This document shows positions 6,953-14,081 of a stretch of 27,115 bases of DNA, piece after piece. The DNA lies in the NCBI GenBank assembly GCA_004559785.1, contig SFXD01000023.1, positions 1 through 27,115 on the forward strand. Reading direction: 5' to 3'. Below the pieces are notes generated by a model. The model searched no databases. It was given only the letters and a program-made list of their open reading frames with translations, and was not told the origin of the DNA. Numbering within the stretch: position 1 is the first letter of the stretch; the number at the start of each line of letters is the position of its first letter. The DNA is from a bacterium. Its GTDB lineage: Bacteria > Bacteroidota > Bacteroidia > Bacteroidales > Bacteroidaceae. The position numbers and the translations under genes are program-made.

Positions 6953-7774
6953 CTACCTGACCGTAATGTGGAAGCATCCCTGCTTGACCTCGTACTTCAC
7001 ATAGCACATACCGCTCTCCCTAATGTCGCGCAGCACCTCGCTCAGCACCCACTTGAGGGTATCGCTGGACACCTCGCGCCTTTGCGGACCCCCGGGAGGC
7101 GAGACGGTGGAATAGCGGTTGTAGGGGATGTCCATGGTGGTGCCGTAACGATGGCAACTCTGCTCGCTGGCATTGCCGTTGTACCTCATGAGGCGCGCCA
7201 CGTCCTCCTCCGTCCTGGTAAGGCTCGATACGATTATCCTGTGCAGTGGAACGCCCTTGACGTAGAGGCTGTCCAGGAAGTTGCGCCCGATAGTATGGAG
7301 CAGGTTGCTGGCCCGTGGCACAAGGTAGGGTATGCTCCTGTTCATGTTGGCATCAATGCAGTAGAATGGACTTGCCCCCACATATACGAGTTCCGACTTG
7401 CGCTCTTCCGCCTCCGCCCTATCCCTTACGGGCTTCACGCCCCACCGGCGGGCAGCCGTAATCTGCACGTCCTGCACGTCGGGGAAACACTTGGCGTACG
7501 AGTACACGCTCCTCACGGGATGGGGCCGTCTGCCCCTTGCCACGCCTTGCCTGCCGGCGGAAGCCACCTGTGGCAGGGTGTCCGACGATTCCTGCACGGC
7601 GGCCATGGCATCTCCGTGTTGCACAAGGCTGTCTGCCGAAACCACATCTCCGCCGTCCGTCAGTCCGCCTCCGGCACGATTAACCACTGCGGGATTCATC
7701 ATCCTGACAACGCCCAATACCGCCACTGCACTGCCGCACAGCCCGTAAAAAAACTTCTTCTTTAGCCTTCTCAT
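6953..7774 (-). CDS. Exported DUF5715 family protein, M15-peptidase-like
   Basis: The 273-residue product has a basic start (MRRLKKK) and a hydrophobic segment at residues 9-24, acting as a signal or membrane anchor, then a variable linker to about residue 85. The C-terminal domain contains SSLTRT (183-188), SCHRYGTTMDI (206-216) and CFHITVR at the very end. His208, Asp215 and His269 match the spacing style of the zinc ligands of M15 D-Ala-D-Ala peptidases (HX6D, then a distant His), with Glu262 as a possible base. A peptidoglycan peptidase role in the periplasm is therefore plausible but inferred. It is divergently transcribed from phoH across 78 bases. It has its own TTTG-N19-TAATTTTG promoter and an almost leaderless start. 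Confidence 0.8.
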   Translation of the reverse strand: MRRLKKKFFYGLCGSAVAVLGVVRMMNPAVVNRAGGGLTDGGDVVSADSLVQHGDAMAAVQESSDTLPQVASAGRQGVARGRRPHPVRSVYSYAKCFPDVQDVQITAARRWGVKPVRDRAEAEERKSELVYVGASPFYCIDANMNRSIPYLVPRASNLLHTIGRNFLDSLYVKGVPLHRIIVSSLTRTEEDVARLMRYNGNASEQSCHRYGTTMDIPYNRYSTVSPPGGPQRREVSSDTLKWVLSEVLRDIRESGMCYVKYEVKQGCFHITVR

Positions 7775-7787
7775 AACAATTCGAGAA

Positions 7788-7818
7788 CAAAATTAGCCAA
7801 AAAAGCGGAAATATCAAA
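7788..7818 (-). promoter_or_regulatory. Bacteroidetes-type promoter of the DUF5715 gene
   Basis: On the minus strand, TTTG (7815-7818) and TAATTTTG (7788-7795) are 19 bases apart. The start codon at 7774 follows 13 bases after the -7 box. Confidence 0.75.
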
Positions 7819-7827
7819 ATCATTCCT

Positions 7828-7835
7828 TAATTTTG
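7828..7835 (+). promoter_or_regulatory. -7 promoter box of phoH
   Basis: TAATTTTG, followed by CA, matches the TAnnTTTG consensus, and the phoH ATG at 7853 lies 17 bases downstream. No convincing TTTG is found 19-21 bases upstream, so only the -7 box supports this site. It lies only about 10 bases beyond the divergent DUF5715 promoter. Confidence 0.55.
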
Positions 7836-7852
7836 CATTAAAATTGCGTATA

Positions 7853-8860
7853 ATGATAGAGAAGCATATCGTTATCGAGGACATAGACCCAGTCATGCTG
7901 TACGGCGTGAACAACGCCAACATCCAGATGATAAAGGCACTCTACCCCAAGTTGCGCATCGCTGCCAGGGGCAACGTGATGCATGTCATGGGCGACGAGC
8001 TGGAGATGTGCGCCTTCGAGGAAAACATCGGCAAGCTACAGAAGCACATAGCCAAGTACAACAGCCTGACGGAGGACGAGATACTCCTCGTGCTGAGAGG
8101 GGAGCCCACCGCCAAGGATTCCACGGAGGGAGTGATAGTCTACGGCGTGACGGGAAAGCCTATCACGGCACGCACGCCCAACCAGAAGTCGCTCGTCAGG
8201 GCATACTCGGAGTGCGACATGGTATTCGCCACCGGACCGGCTGGCTCGGGCAAGACGTACACCAGCATAGCCCTGGCCGTGAGGGCGTTGAAGAACAAGG
8301 AGATACGCAAGATAATCCTGTCGCGCCCCGCAGTGGAGGCCGGAGAGAAACTCGGATTCCTGCCGGGCGACATGAAGGACAAGATAGACCCCTACCTGCA
8401 ACCCCTGTACGACGCACTGGAGGACATGATTCCACCCACAAGGCTGAAGGAGATGATGGAACAGAACGTGATACAGATAGCGCCACTGGCCTTCATGAGG
8501 GGACGCACGCTGAACGATGCCGTGGTGATACTGGACGAGGCGCAGAATACCACGCCGGCTCAGATAAAGATGTTCCTCACACGCATGGGGAACAACACCA
8601 AGATGATAGTGACGGGAGACATGACGCAAATCGACCTCCCTCGCGGAACGAGGAGCGGACTCAGGGAGGCCTGCGAGGTGCTGCACGACGTGAAGGGAAT
8701 CGGCTTCGTGGAAATGGACGAGAGCGACATCGTCCGCCACAGACTCGTGACGCGGATAGTGAAGGCATACGAGAGGCACGACAAGAGCCGTGAGCAGCCC
8801 CCCTCAGTCCCCCAGAGACCCCCTCAATCCCCCAGAGACCCCCTCAATCCCCCTGTTTAG
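7853..8860 (+). CDS. phoH: PhoH family ATPase with a repeat-derived C-terminal tail
   Basis: Cytosolic P-loop ATPase/RNA-helicase-like protein, thought to act in RNA metabolism or ribosome quality control; precise role unsettled. Walker A GPAGSGKT is at 128-135, the SRPAVEAGEKLGFLPGD motif at 158-173, and the Walker B region VVILDEAQN at 224-232 followed by TGDMTQIDLP. I chose the ATG at 7853 (MIEKHIV); a TTG at 7844 in frame would place the start almost at the predicted transcription start. The conserved domain ends near residue 310. Residues 315-335 are Pro/Ser/Gln-rich and encoded by a 20-bp tandem repeat ending inside a C5/G5 hairpin. Without that insert the frame would run to a TGA at 8906-8908, giving a different short tail. 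Confidence 0.95.
   Translation: MIEKHIVIEDIDPVMLYGVNNANIQMIKALYPKLRIAARGNVMHVMGDELEMCAFEENIGKLQKHIAKYNSLTEDEILLVLRGEPTAKDSTEGVIVYGVTGKPITARTPNQKSLVRAYSECDMVFATGPAGSGKTYTSIALAVRALKNKEIRKIILSRPAVEAGEKLGFLPGDMKDKIDPYLQPLYDALEDMIPPTRLKEMMEQNVIQIAPLAFMRGRTLNDAVVILDEAQNTTPAQIKMFLTRMGNNTKMIVTGDMTQIDLPRGTRSGLREACEVLHDVKGIGFVEMDESDIVRHRLVTRIVKAYERHDKSREQPPSVPQRPPQSPRDPLNPPV
8801..8854 (+). repeat. 20-bp tandem repeat, 2.7 copies, inside the phoH 3' end
   Basis: The unit CCCTCAATCCCCCAGAGACC occupies 8821-8840, has one change (G for A) at 8801-8820, and is partial at 8841-8854. Because 20 is not a multiple of three, successive copies are read in different frames, giving PPSVPQR, PPQSPRD and PLNPPV. 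Confidence 0.85.
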
Positions 8861-8865
8861 GGGGA
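8848..8865 (+). other. C5/G5 hairpin overlapping the phoH stop codon
   Basis: TCCCCCT (8848-8854) pairs perfectly with AGGGGGA (8859-8865) around a GTTT loop. The phoH stop TAG is formed by loop and stem bases 8858-8860. No T tract follows, so it is a poor intrinsic terminator; it looks more like a dispersed palindromic repeat. Confidence 0.7.
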
Positions 8866-8946
8866 AGAGAGCCGTGAGACGTGGGCTGTGAGATATGAAA
8901 AGATTTGAAATTAATAAAGGACTAAACCATAACATATAATATATAT

Positions 8947-9900
8947 ATGAGAGCATTGACAAGAACCGACTTCAACCTGCCCGGACAGGTGAGCGTCTAC
9001 CACGGCAAAGTCCGTGACGTGTACAACATCGACGACGACATCATGGTGATGGTGGCCACAGACCGTATCTCAGCATTCGACGTCATACTGCCCAAGGGCA
9101 TACCATTCAAGGGACAGTGCCTCAACCAGATTGCCGCAAGCTTCCTCGACGCTACGGCTGACATAGTGCCCAACTGGAAACTGGCAACCCCCGACCCGAT
9201 GGTGACCGTGGGGCTCAAGGCAGAGGGCTTCCGCGTGGAGATGATTATCCGCGGCTACCTGACGGGCTCGGCATGGCGAGAGTACAAGAACGGATGCCGC
9301 GAGCTGTGCGGCGTGAGGCTCCCCGAGGGCATGAGGGAGAACGAGCGGTTCCCCGAACCCATCATAACCCCGACCACCAAGGCCGACGAGGGACACGACG
9401 AGAATATCTCGCGCGAGGAAATCATCAGCCAGGGCATCGTCAGCAAGGAGGACTACGAGGTGATGGAACGGTACACAAGGGCTCTGTTCCAGAGAGGGAC
9501 GGAGATTGCTGCCAAGAAGGGACTCATCCTGGTGGACACCAAGTACGAGTTCGGAAAGAGGGACGGCAAGGTTATCCTCATCGACGAAATCCACACGCCA
9601 GACTCCAGCAGGTACTTCTATGCCGACGGCTACGAGGAGAAGTTCCTGGCAGGAGAACCTCAGCGGCAACTCAGCAAGGAGTTCGTGCGCCAATGGCTGA
9701 TAGAGCACGACTTCATGAACCAGCCCGGACAGACCATGCCCGAGATAACCGACGAATATGCACAGAGCGTGGCAGACAGGTACATCGAGCTCTACGAGCA
9801 CATCGTGGGAGAGAAGTTCGTGCCTGCCGACGACGAAGGCGACATCGCCGCACGCATAGAGGGCAACGTCACACGCTGGCTCGGAGACAGGCAGCGATAG
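8947..9900 (+). CDS. purC: Phosphoribosylaminoimidazole-succinocarboxamide synthase (SAICAR synthetase)
   Basis: Catalyses ATP-dependent joining of aspartate to CAIR in de novo purine synthesis, in the cytosol. The 317-residue product carries the family motifs: [11 protein letters not shown] near residue 20 (nucleotide-binding hairpin), [11 protein letters not shown] near 39, [11 protein letters not shown] near 103, a [15 protein letters not shown] block near 137-151 and [11 protein letters not shown] near 194. The length matches the longer bacterial form. It starts at the ATG after an AT-rich stretch with no Shine-Dalgarno site, 86 bases downstream of phoH. No good promoter box was found in that gap. 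purM, a further gene of the pathway, is encoded 2.7 kb downstream in the next unit. Confidence 0.97.
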   Translation: MRALTRTDFNLPGQVSVYHGKVRDVYNIDDDIMVMVATDRISAFDVILPKGIPFKGQCLNQIAASFLDATADIVPNWKLATPDPMVTVGLKAEGFRVEMIIRGYLTGSAWREYKNGCRELCGVRLPEGMRENERFPEPIITPTTKADEGHDENISREEIISQGIVSKEDYEVMERYTRALFQRGTEIAAKKGLILVDTKYEFGKRDGKVILIDEIHTPDSSRYFYADGYEEKFLAGEPQRQLSKEFVRQWLIEHDFMNQPGQTMPEITDEYAQSVADRYIELYEHIVGEKFVPADDEGDIAARIEGNVTRWLGDRQR

Positions 9901-9907
9901 AAAGCCA

Positions 9908-9947
9908 CCTCCCCGCGGCAGCTCATCGCAAGACTGCCACGGGGAGG
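9908..9947 (+). terminator. Hairpin downstream of purC
   Basis: CCTCCCCG (9908-9915) pairs with CGGGGAGG (9940-9947), and after one mismatch GGCAG pairs with CTGCC around a 12-base loop. It starts seven bases after the purC stop and is stable, but no T tract follows. It may end or attenuate transcription, or protect the purC 3' end. Confidence 0.5.
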
Positions 9948-10034
9948 CAGGCACGTGCATTGACAATATCCCCATCCCGCCCGGGGACGGGAGGAAGGAA
10001 AGAGAAAGAAAGATACATTAAACCTTAATCGAAT

Positions 10035-11789
10035 ATGAGATACAGACTACTTGCAACACTATTGGCGGCAGCCATGGCATTCCAGCCTGCCATTGCCGAC
10101 AAGAACATCAAGCGCGAGGTGCGAGGCGTATGGCTTGCCACCGTATCGCAAATCGACTGGCCCACCACGGCAGGCATCACCCTTGCCGTAAGGCGCAACC
10201 AGCAGAACGAGATGATGAAATATCTTGACATCCTGCAGGAGGCGAACATCAACGCCGTCTACTTTCAGGCACGCCCGATGGCGGATGCCCTGTACAAGTC
10301 GAGCTACGAGCCGTCGTCCAGTTTCCTCACGGGCACGCGAGGAGCACGACTGGCATGGGACCCCCTGGAGTTCGTGGTGGACGAGTGCCACAAGCGGGGC
10401 ATGGAATGCCACGCATGGGTCAACCCCTACAGATGGGCACGGAGCAGCGACCCGCGCTGGTCTACCGCCTTCGACAAGGAACTCATCGAGAAGGGGATGC
10501 TGATTTCCTACAACGGGAACGTCATCTTCAACCCAGCCCTCGAAGCCACCAGGGAGCACATCGTCAACGTGTGCCGGGAGATGGTTGAGAACTATGACAT
10601 AGACGGCATCATCTTCGACGACTACTTCTATCCCAGCGGCATGCCCACCAACAGTACAGCCGAAGACTACGACGACTGGAAAAAGTCAGGCACGACGAAA
10701 TCATTCGGCGACTGGAGGCGCGCCAACGTCAACCAGATGGTGGCAGACGTGTACAATATGATACAGGAGACAGACCCCACCGTCAAGTTCGGCATCTCCC
10801 CGGCGGGAGCGGCTTGCTCCGACCCCAACGTGGCAGCATCGCACGGAGTGGATCCCATACCCAAGGGTAGCGACTGGCAGTACAACGGCATATTCTCCGA
10901 CCCCGTGGCTTGGCTCGTGGAAGGCACCATCGACTACATCTCGCCCCAGCTGTACTGGAAGACAGACCACGCCACCAACCCCTTCGGCCCTATGACGCAA
11001 TGGTGGTCGAAGGTAGCCAAGCAGTTCGGCAGGCACCATTACGCCAGCCACTCGCTGACATTCCTGCAATCCAGCAACACGCAGACCGACTGGATAGAGG
11101 TGGGCAAGCAGTTGCAATACTCGCGGTCGTACACCAAGAACAAGGCTCCCGGAGCCATCTTCTACTCCGCCTGCGACATCGACGGCAAAAAGGTGAGCGG
11201 ACTTGGCACATGGCTCAAGGCCAACAAGTTCAAGTACCCTGCCCTGCCACCTGCCATCGACTGGAAGGAGCACGAAGACCTCGGGACCGTCACCGGGCTG
11301 ACCAACGACGGCAAGCAACTGAAGTGGGACGACATGGGGCACGTAAGGTACACCGTCTATGCCATACCCAACGGCACAGACCACTCAGCGGCGCAGTCCA
11401 CGACATATACGGGAATCATCTCCGACTACCTGCTCGGCGCATACTACGACAACTACTACGAGATTCCGGCAGAATACCAGGATGGATATTACTTTGCTGT
11501 CTGCATCATGGACCGCTACAGCAACGAGTTCGAACCTACATACACGGACGACGTCGATATGATTTACGACATTGCCAAAGACACCGACGTGGAAATGGAG
11601 ATGGATGGTCGCACGCTTAGGCTGGGCAAGACTGCCGACATCGTGCAGGTGGCTAACACTGTAGGACAGACGGTGGCTGTAGGACAGGAATGCAGGGAAC
11701 TTTCGCTCACAGGAGTGCCAACCGGCATCTACATAGTGAAGGTTCTGACGGGGCATCAGACAACGGTTAAGAAAATTTACATCAGATAA
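10035..11789 (+). CDS. Exported GHL10 family (DUF187) glycoside hydrolase with T9SS-type sorting tail
   Basis: The 584-residue product has a Sec signal peptide (about residues 1-21, ending AIA). The GHL10 domain (about 27-395) opens with REVRGVWLATV. It contains the family signatures WVNPYRW, NYDIDGIIFDDYFYP, VKFGISPAG and DYISPQLYW. A fibronectin-III-like segment follows (about 410-505). The last 65 residues end in TGIYIVKV and KKIYIR, typical of the type A T9SS C-terminal domain, implying export across the outer membrane. A family member, E. coli DigH, cleaves peptide-free peptidoglycan glycan strands; a similar substrate here is possible but unproven. It is followed after 3 bases by aroE, suggesting cotranscription. 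Confidence 0.92.
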   Translation: MRYRLLATLLAAAMAFQPAIADKNIKREVRGVWLATVSQIDWPTTAGITLAVRRNQQNEMMKYLDILQEANINAVYFQARPMADALYKSSYEPSSSFLTGTRGARLAWDPLEFVVDECHKRGMECHAWVNPYRWARSSDPRWSTAFDKELIEKGMLISYNGNVIFNPALEATREHIVNVCREMVENYDIDGIIFDDYFYPSGMPTNSTAEDYDDWKKSGTTKSFGDWRRANVNQMVADVYNMIQETDPTVKFGISPAGAACSDPNVAASHGVDPIPKGSDWQYNGIFSDPVAWLVEGTIDYISPQLYWKTDHATNPFGPMTQWWSKVAKQFGRHHYASHSLTFLQSSNTQTDWIEVGKQLQYSRSYTKNKAPGAIFYSACDIDGKKVSGLGTWLKANKFKYPALPPAIDWKEHEDLGTVTGLTNDGKQLKWDDMGHVRYTVYAIPNGTDHSAAQSTTYTGIISDYLLGAYYDNYYEIPAEYQDGYYFAVCIMDRYSNEFEPTYTDDVDMIYDIAKDTDVEMEMDGRTLRLGKTADIVQVANTVGQTVAVGQECRELSLTGVPTGIYIVKVLTGHQTTVKKIYIR

Positions 11790-11792
11790 GAC

Positions 11793-12521
11793 ATGGACAT
11801 CTACGGAATCATAGGCAACCCCTTGGGGCATAGTTTCAGCAAACGCTTTTTCACGGACAAGTTCAGCCGCGAGGCACTGGATGCGGAGTATCGCAACTTC
11901 GAGATTCCCGGCATCGACTCCCTGCCCGACATCCTGAGGCAGAACCCCGGGCTGAAAGGGCTCAACGTCACCCTGCCATACAAGACTGCCGTAATTCCGT
12001 ACCTCCATGAACTCAGCCCCGAGGCGCAGGAGATAGGGGCCGTAAACGTCATCAGGGTAAGGGACGGCAGGCTAAAGGGATTCAACAGCGACATCATAGG
12101 ATTCTCCGAAAGCATCCGCCCCCTGCTGAAACCACACCACAGGCATGCCCTGATACTGGGGACGGGAGGTGCCAGCAAGGCCGTGAGGGTAGGACTCTCA
12201 CACCTTGGCATCGACTGGACGTACGTCAGCCGGACGCCACGCGAGGGAATGCTGTGCTACGACGAGCTGACGCCCGAGGTGATGCTCCGATACCAGGTAA
12301 TCGTCAACTGCAGCCCCGTCGGCATGTTCCCACGCGTCGACGGCTGCCCATCCATACCCTACCACCTGCTCAACGAGACCCACCTCCTCTACGACCTCGT
12401 GTACAACCCCGCGGAGACCCTCTTCATGAAACGCGGGGCAGAGCAGGGCGCAACAGTGAAGAACGGACTGGAAATGCTCCACCTGCAGGCCATAGCGAGC
12501 TGGAAATTCTGGAACGAATGA
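11793..12521 (+). CDS. aroE: Shikimate dehydrogenase
   Basis: Reduces 3-dehydroshikimate to shikimate with NADPH in aromatic amino acid synthesis. The 242-residue protein is at the short end of the family. The N-terminal substrate domain has YGIIGNPLGHSFSKRFF (4-20) with the shikimate-binding serines, and LNVTLPYKTAV near 59-69 with the catalytic Lys. The aspartate partner lies in FNSDIIGF near 92-99. The Rossmann loop is GTGGASKAV near 120-128. It follows the glycosidase stop by only 3 bases. Its stop codon is part of the terminator hairpin at 12520-12545, so it ends the first plus-strand unit. Confidence 0.96.
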   Translation: MDIYGIIGNPLGHSFSKRFFTDKFSREALDAEYRNFEIPGIDSLPDILRQNPGLKGLNVTLPYKTAVIPYLHELSPEAQEIGAVNVIRVRDGRLKGFNSDIIGFSESIRPLLKPHHRHALILGTGGASKAVRVGLSHLGIDWTYVSRTPREGMLCYDELTPEVMLRYQVIVNCSPVGMFPRVDGCPSIPYHLLNETHLLYDLVYNPAETLFMKRGAEQGATVKNGLEMLHLQAIASWKFWNE

Positions 12522-12545
12522 AAAGGCAGGTTTTCTGTCCTTTTC
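12520..12545 (+). terminator. Terminator of the phoH-aroE unit
   Basis: GAAAAGG (12520-12526) pairs with CCTTTTC (12539-12545). Inside, CAG pairs with CTG around a GTTTT loop, with a single bulged T. The upstream arm begins within the aroE stop codon, and the T-rich arm is followed by TTCC. The shape fits a compact intrinsic terminator. Confidence 0.65.
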
Positions 12546-12571
12546 TTCCAATATCCACAAACCTTTTGGCA

Positions 12572-12607
12572 TAGATTTGCAGTTATGAAATAATTGTAGT
12601 ATCTTTG
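12572..12607 (+). promoter_or_regulatory. Duplicated promoter of purM
   Basis: TATCTTTG (12600-12607) matches the -7 consensus, and TTTG at 12576-12579 lies exactly 20 bases upstream as its -33 box. That same TTTG belongs to TAGATTTG (12572-12579), itself a perfect -7 box. Both are inside a direct repeat: TTTGCAGTTATGAAATA at 12576 and TTTGCAGCCATGAAATA at 12604, period 28. The downstream start would lie near 12612. Confidence 0.8.
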
Positions 12608-12638
12608 CAGCCATGAAATACGTAACGACAGAGACAAC

Positions 12639-13805
12639 ATGAGCAACCAACGCTATATGATGCGGGGTGTAAGTGCCGCCAAGGAGGACGTACACAACGC
12701 CATCAAGAACATTGACAAGGGCATCTTCCCACAAGCCTTCTGCAAGATAATACCCGACATACTGGGAGGCGACCCCGAATACTGCAACATCATGCACGCC
12801 GACGGCGCCGGCACCAAGTCGAGCCTCGCCTACATGTACTGGAAGGAGACCGGCGACCTGTCAGTATGGAAGGGCATAGCGCAGGACGCACTGATAATGA
12901 ATACCGACGACCTGCTATGCGTGGGAGCCGTAGACAACATCCTGGTCAGCTCCACCATCGGACGCAACAAGATGCTCATACCCGGAGAGGTCATCTCAGC
13001 CATCATCAACGGCACGGACGAACTGCTCCACGAGATGAGGGAAATGGGCGTGGGGATATATGCCACCGGAGGTGAGACAGCCGACGTGGGCGACCTCGTA
13101 CGCACCATCATCGTCGACAGCACCGTGACGTGCCGCATGAAGAGGAGCTACGTCATAGACAACGCCAACATACGCCCCGGGGATGTCATAGTGGGACTAA
13201 GCAGCTGCGGACAAGCCACCTACGAGAAGCAATACAACGGCGGCATGGGTAGCAACGGACTGACAAGTGCCCGCCACGATGTGTTCGGCAAATACCTCGC
13301 AGCCAAATATCCCGAGAGCTACGACCACGACGTGCCCGAGGAACTAGTGTACAGCGGTTCGTACTCCCTGACCGACCCTGTAGAGGGCAGCCCCATCAAT
13401 GCCGGGCTGCTGGTACTCTCCCCCACACGCACCTACGCCCCGGTAGTAAAGAAGATGCTCGACGAGATGCGCCCCTCAATACATGGCATGGTGCATTGCA
13501 CTGGAGGCGCGCAGACCAAGGTGCTGCATTTCGTGGGCGACGACTGCCGCGTTGTGAAGGACAACATGTTCCCCGTACCGCCTCTCTTCAGGGCAATACA
13601 GCAGCAGAGCGGTACTGACTGGAGCGAGATGTACAAGGTGTTCAACATGGGACACAGGCTGGAGGTGTACGTCGCTCCGGAAGATGCAGACAAGGTCATC
13701 TCCATAAGCCGCTCGTTCAACATCGACGCACAGGTGGTGGGACACATCGAGGAGGGCAAGAGAAGCCTTGCCATAAGGAGCGAGTTCGGAGAGTTTAACT
13801 ATTAA
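12639..13805 (+). CDS. purM: Phosphoribosylformylglycinamidine cyclo-ligase (AIR synthetase)
   Basis: Closes the imidazole ring, converting FGAM to AIR with ATP in purine synthesis. The 388-residue product is the longer form usual in Bacteroidetes. Recognisable motifs are MHADGAGTKSSLAY near 52-65, the AQDALIMNTDDLLCVGA stretch near 81-97, YATGGETADVGDLV near 141-154, and the C-terminal domain signature MVHCTGGAQTKVL. The ATG at 12639 follows a strong promoter. Its first bases overlap the stop of a nine-codon upstream frame (ATG at 12613) as ATGA, which could couple translation. It heads a closely packed run through miaA. Confidence 0.96.
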   Translation: MSNQRYMMRGVSAAKEDVHNAIKNIDKGIFPQAFCKIIPDILGGDPEYCNIMHADGAGTKSSLAYMYWKETGDLSVWKGIAQDALIMNTDDLLCVGAVDNILVSSTIGRNKMLIPGEVISAIINGTDELLHEMREMGVGIYATGGETADVGDLVRTIIVDSTVTCRMKRSYVIDNANIRPGDVIVGLSSCGQATYEKQYNGGMGSNGLTSARHDVFGKYLAAKYPESYDHDVPEELVYSGSYSLTDPVEGSPINAGLLVLSPTRTYAPVVKKMLDEMRPSIHGMVHCTGGAQTKVLHFVGDDCRVVKDNMFPVPPLFRAIQQQSGTDWSEMYKVFNMGHRLEVYVAPEDADKVISISRSFNIDAQVVGHIEEGKRSLAIRSEFGEFNY

Positions 13806-13825
13806 TGCTTAAGAGGAACTGATTG

Positions 13826-14041
13826 ATGAGACACTACAAGATTACGGACTACACCGTCACCGACTGGCTAAAGCAGTCCGCATCCCTCATGGCTATCATA
13901 CTGCTGGGAAGGATGCTCGTGGAATCTACGGCGGAAGGCAACTATGCCTATGCCATAGGACATGCGTTGGGACTGGCAGGATGGATTGTTATATACTTCC
14001 GGATGATGAAGAACCTAAGGCTCAGGAATCAGCAGGATTGA
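13826..14041 (+). CDS. Small membrane protein of unknown function (71 aa)
   Basis: The predicted product MRHYKITDY... has two probable membrane helices (about residues 17-33 and 43-58) joined by a short polar loop, and a basic C-terminus (KNLRLRNQQD). The ATG at 13826 is preceded by AAGAGG at 13811-13816, a usable ribosome site; a TTG one codon earlier is less likely. It sits 20 bases after purM and 40 before prfA on the same strand. The coding look is supported by fit between neighbours and by composition like theirs. No family was recognised and I infer no function. Confidence 0.7.
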   Translation: MRHYKITDYTVTDWLKQSASLMAIILLGRMLVESTAEGNYAYAIGHALGLAGWIVIYFRMMKNLRLRNQQD

Positions 14042-14081
14042 ACCCTGCCACCACACAGACAGACAAGACAGACAGACGTAC

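Larger units (their letters stand above)
8784..8878. repeat. Short insert flanked by 11-bp direct repeats
   Basis: AGAGCCGTGAG occurs at 8784-8794 and again at 8868-8878, framing 73 bases that hold the C-rich tandem repeat and a hairpin. The arrangement looks like a target duplication around a small repeat element. A further diverged copy (GCTGTGAGA, 8885-8893) follows, so simple repeat slippage is an alternative. Confidence 0.6.

Noticed and set aside
7844..7852. TTG start for phoH three codons upstream
   Set aside because: It lies at the predicted transcription start, and the ATG at 7853 gives the usual N-terminus.
9070..9975. 301-codon minus-strand frame and a 251-codon plus-strand frame opposite or within purC
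   Set aside because: Both overlap the well-supported purC; the plus-strand one is Arg/His-rich, as expected of a frame-shifted GC-rich gene.
10701..11384. 227-codon minus-strand frame opposite the glycosidase
   Set aside because: It is antisense to a coherent GHL10 domain with no recognisable motif.
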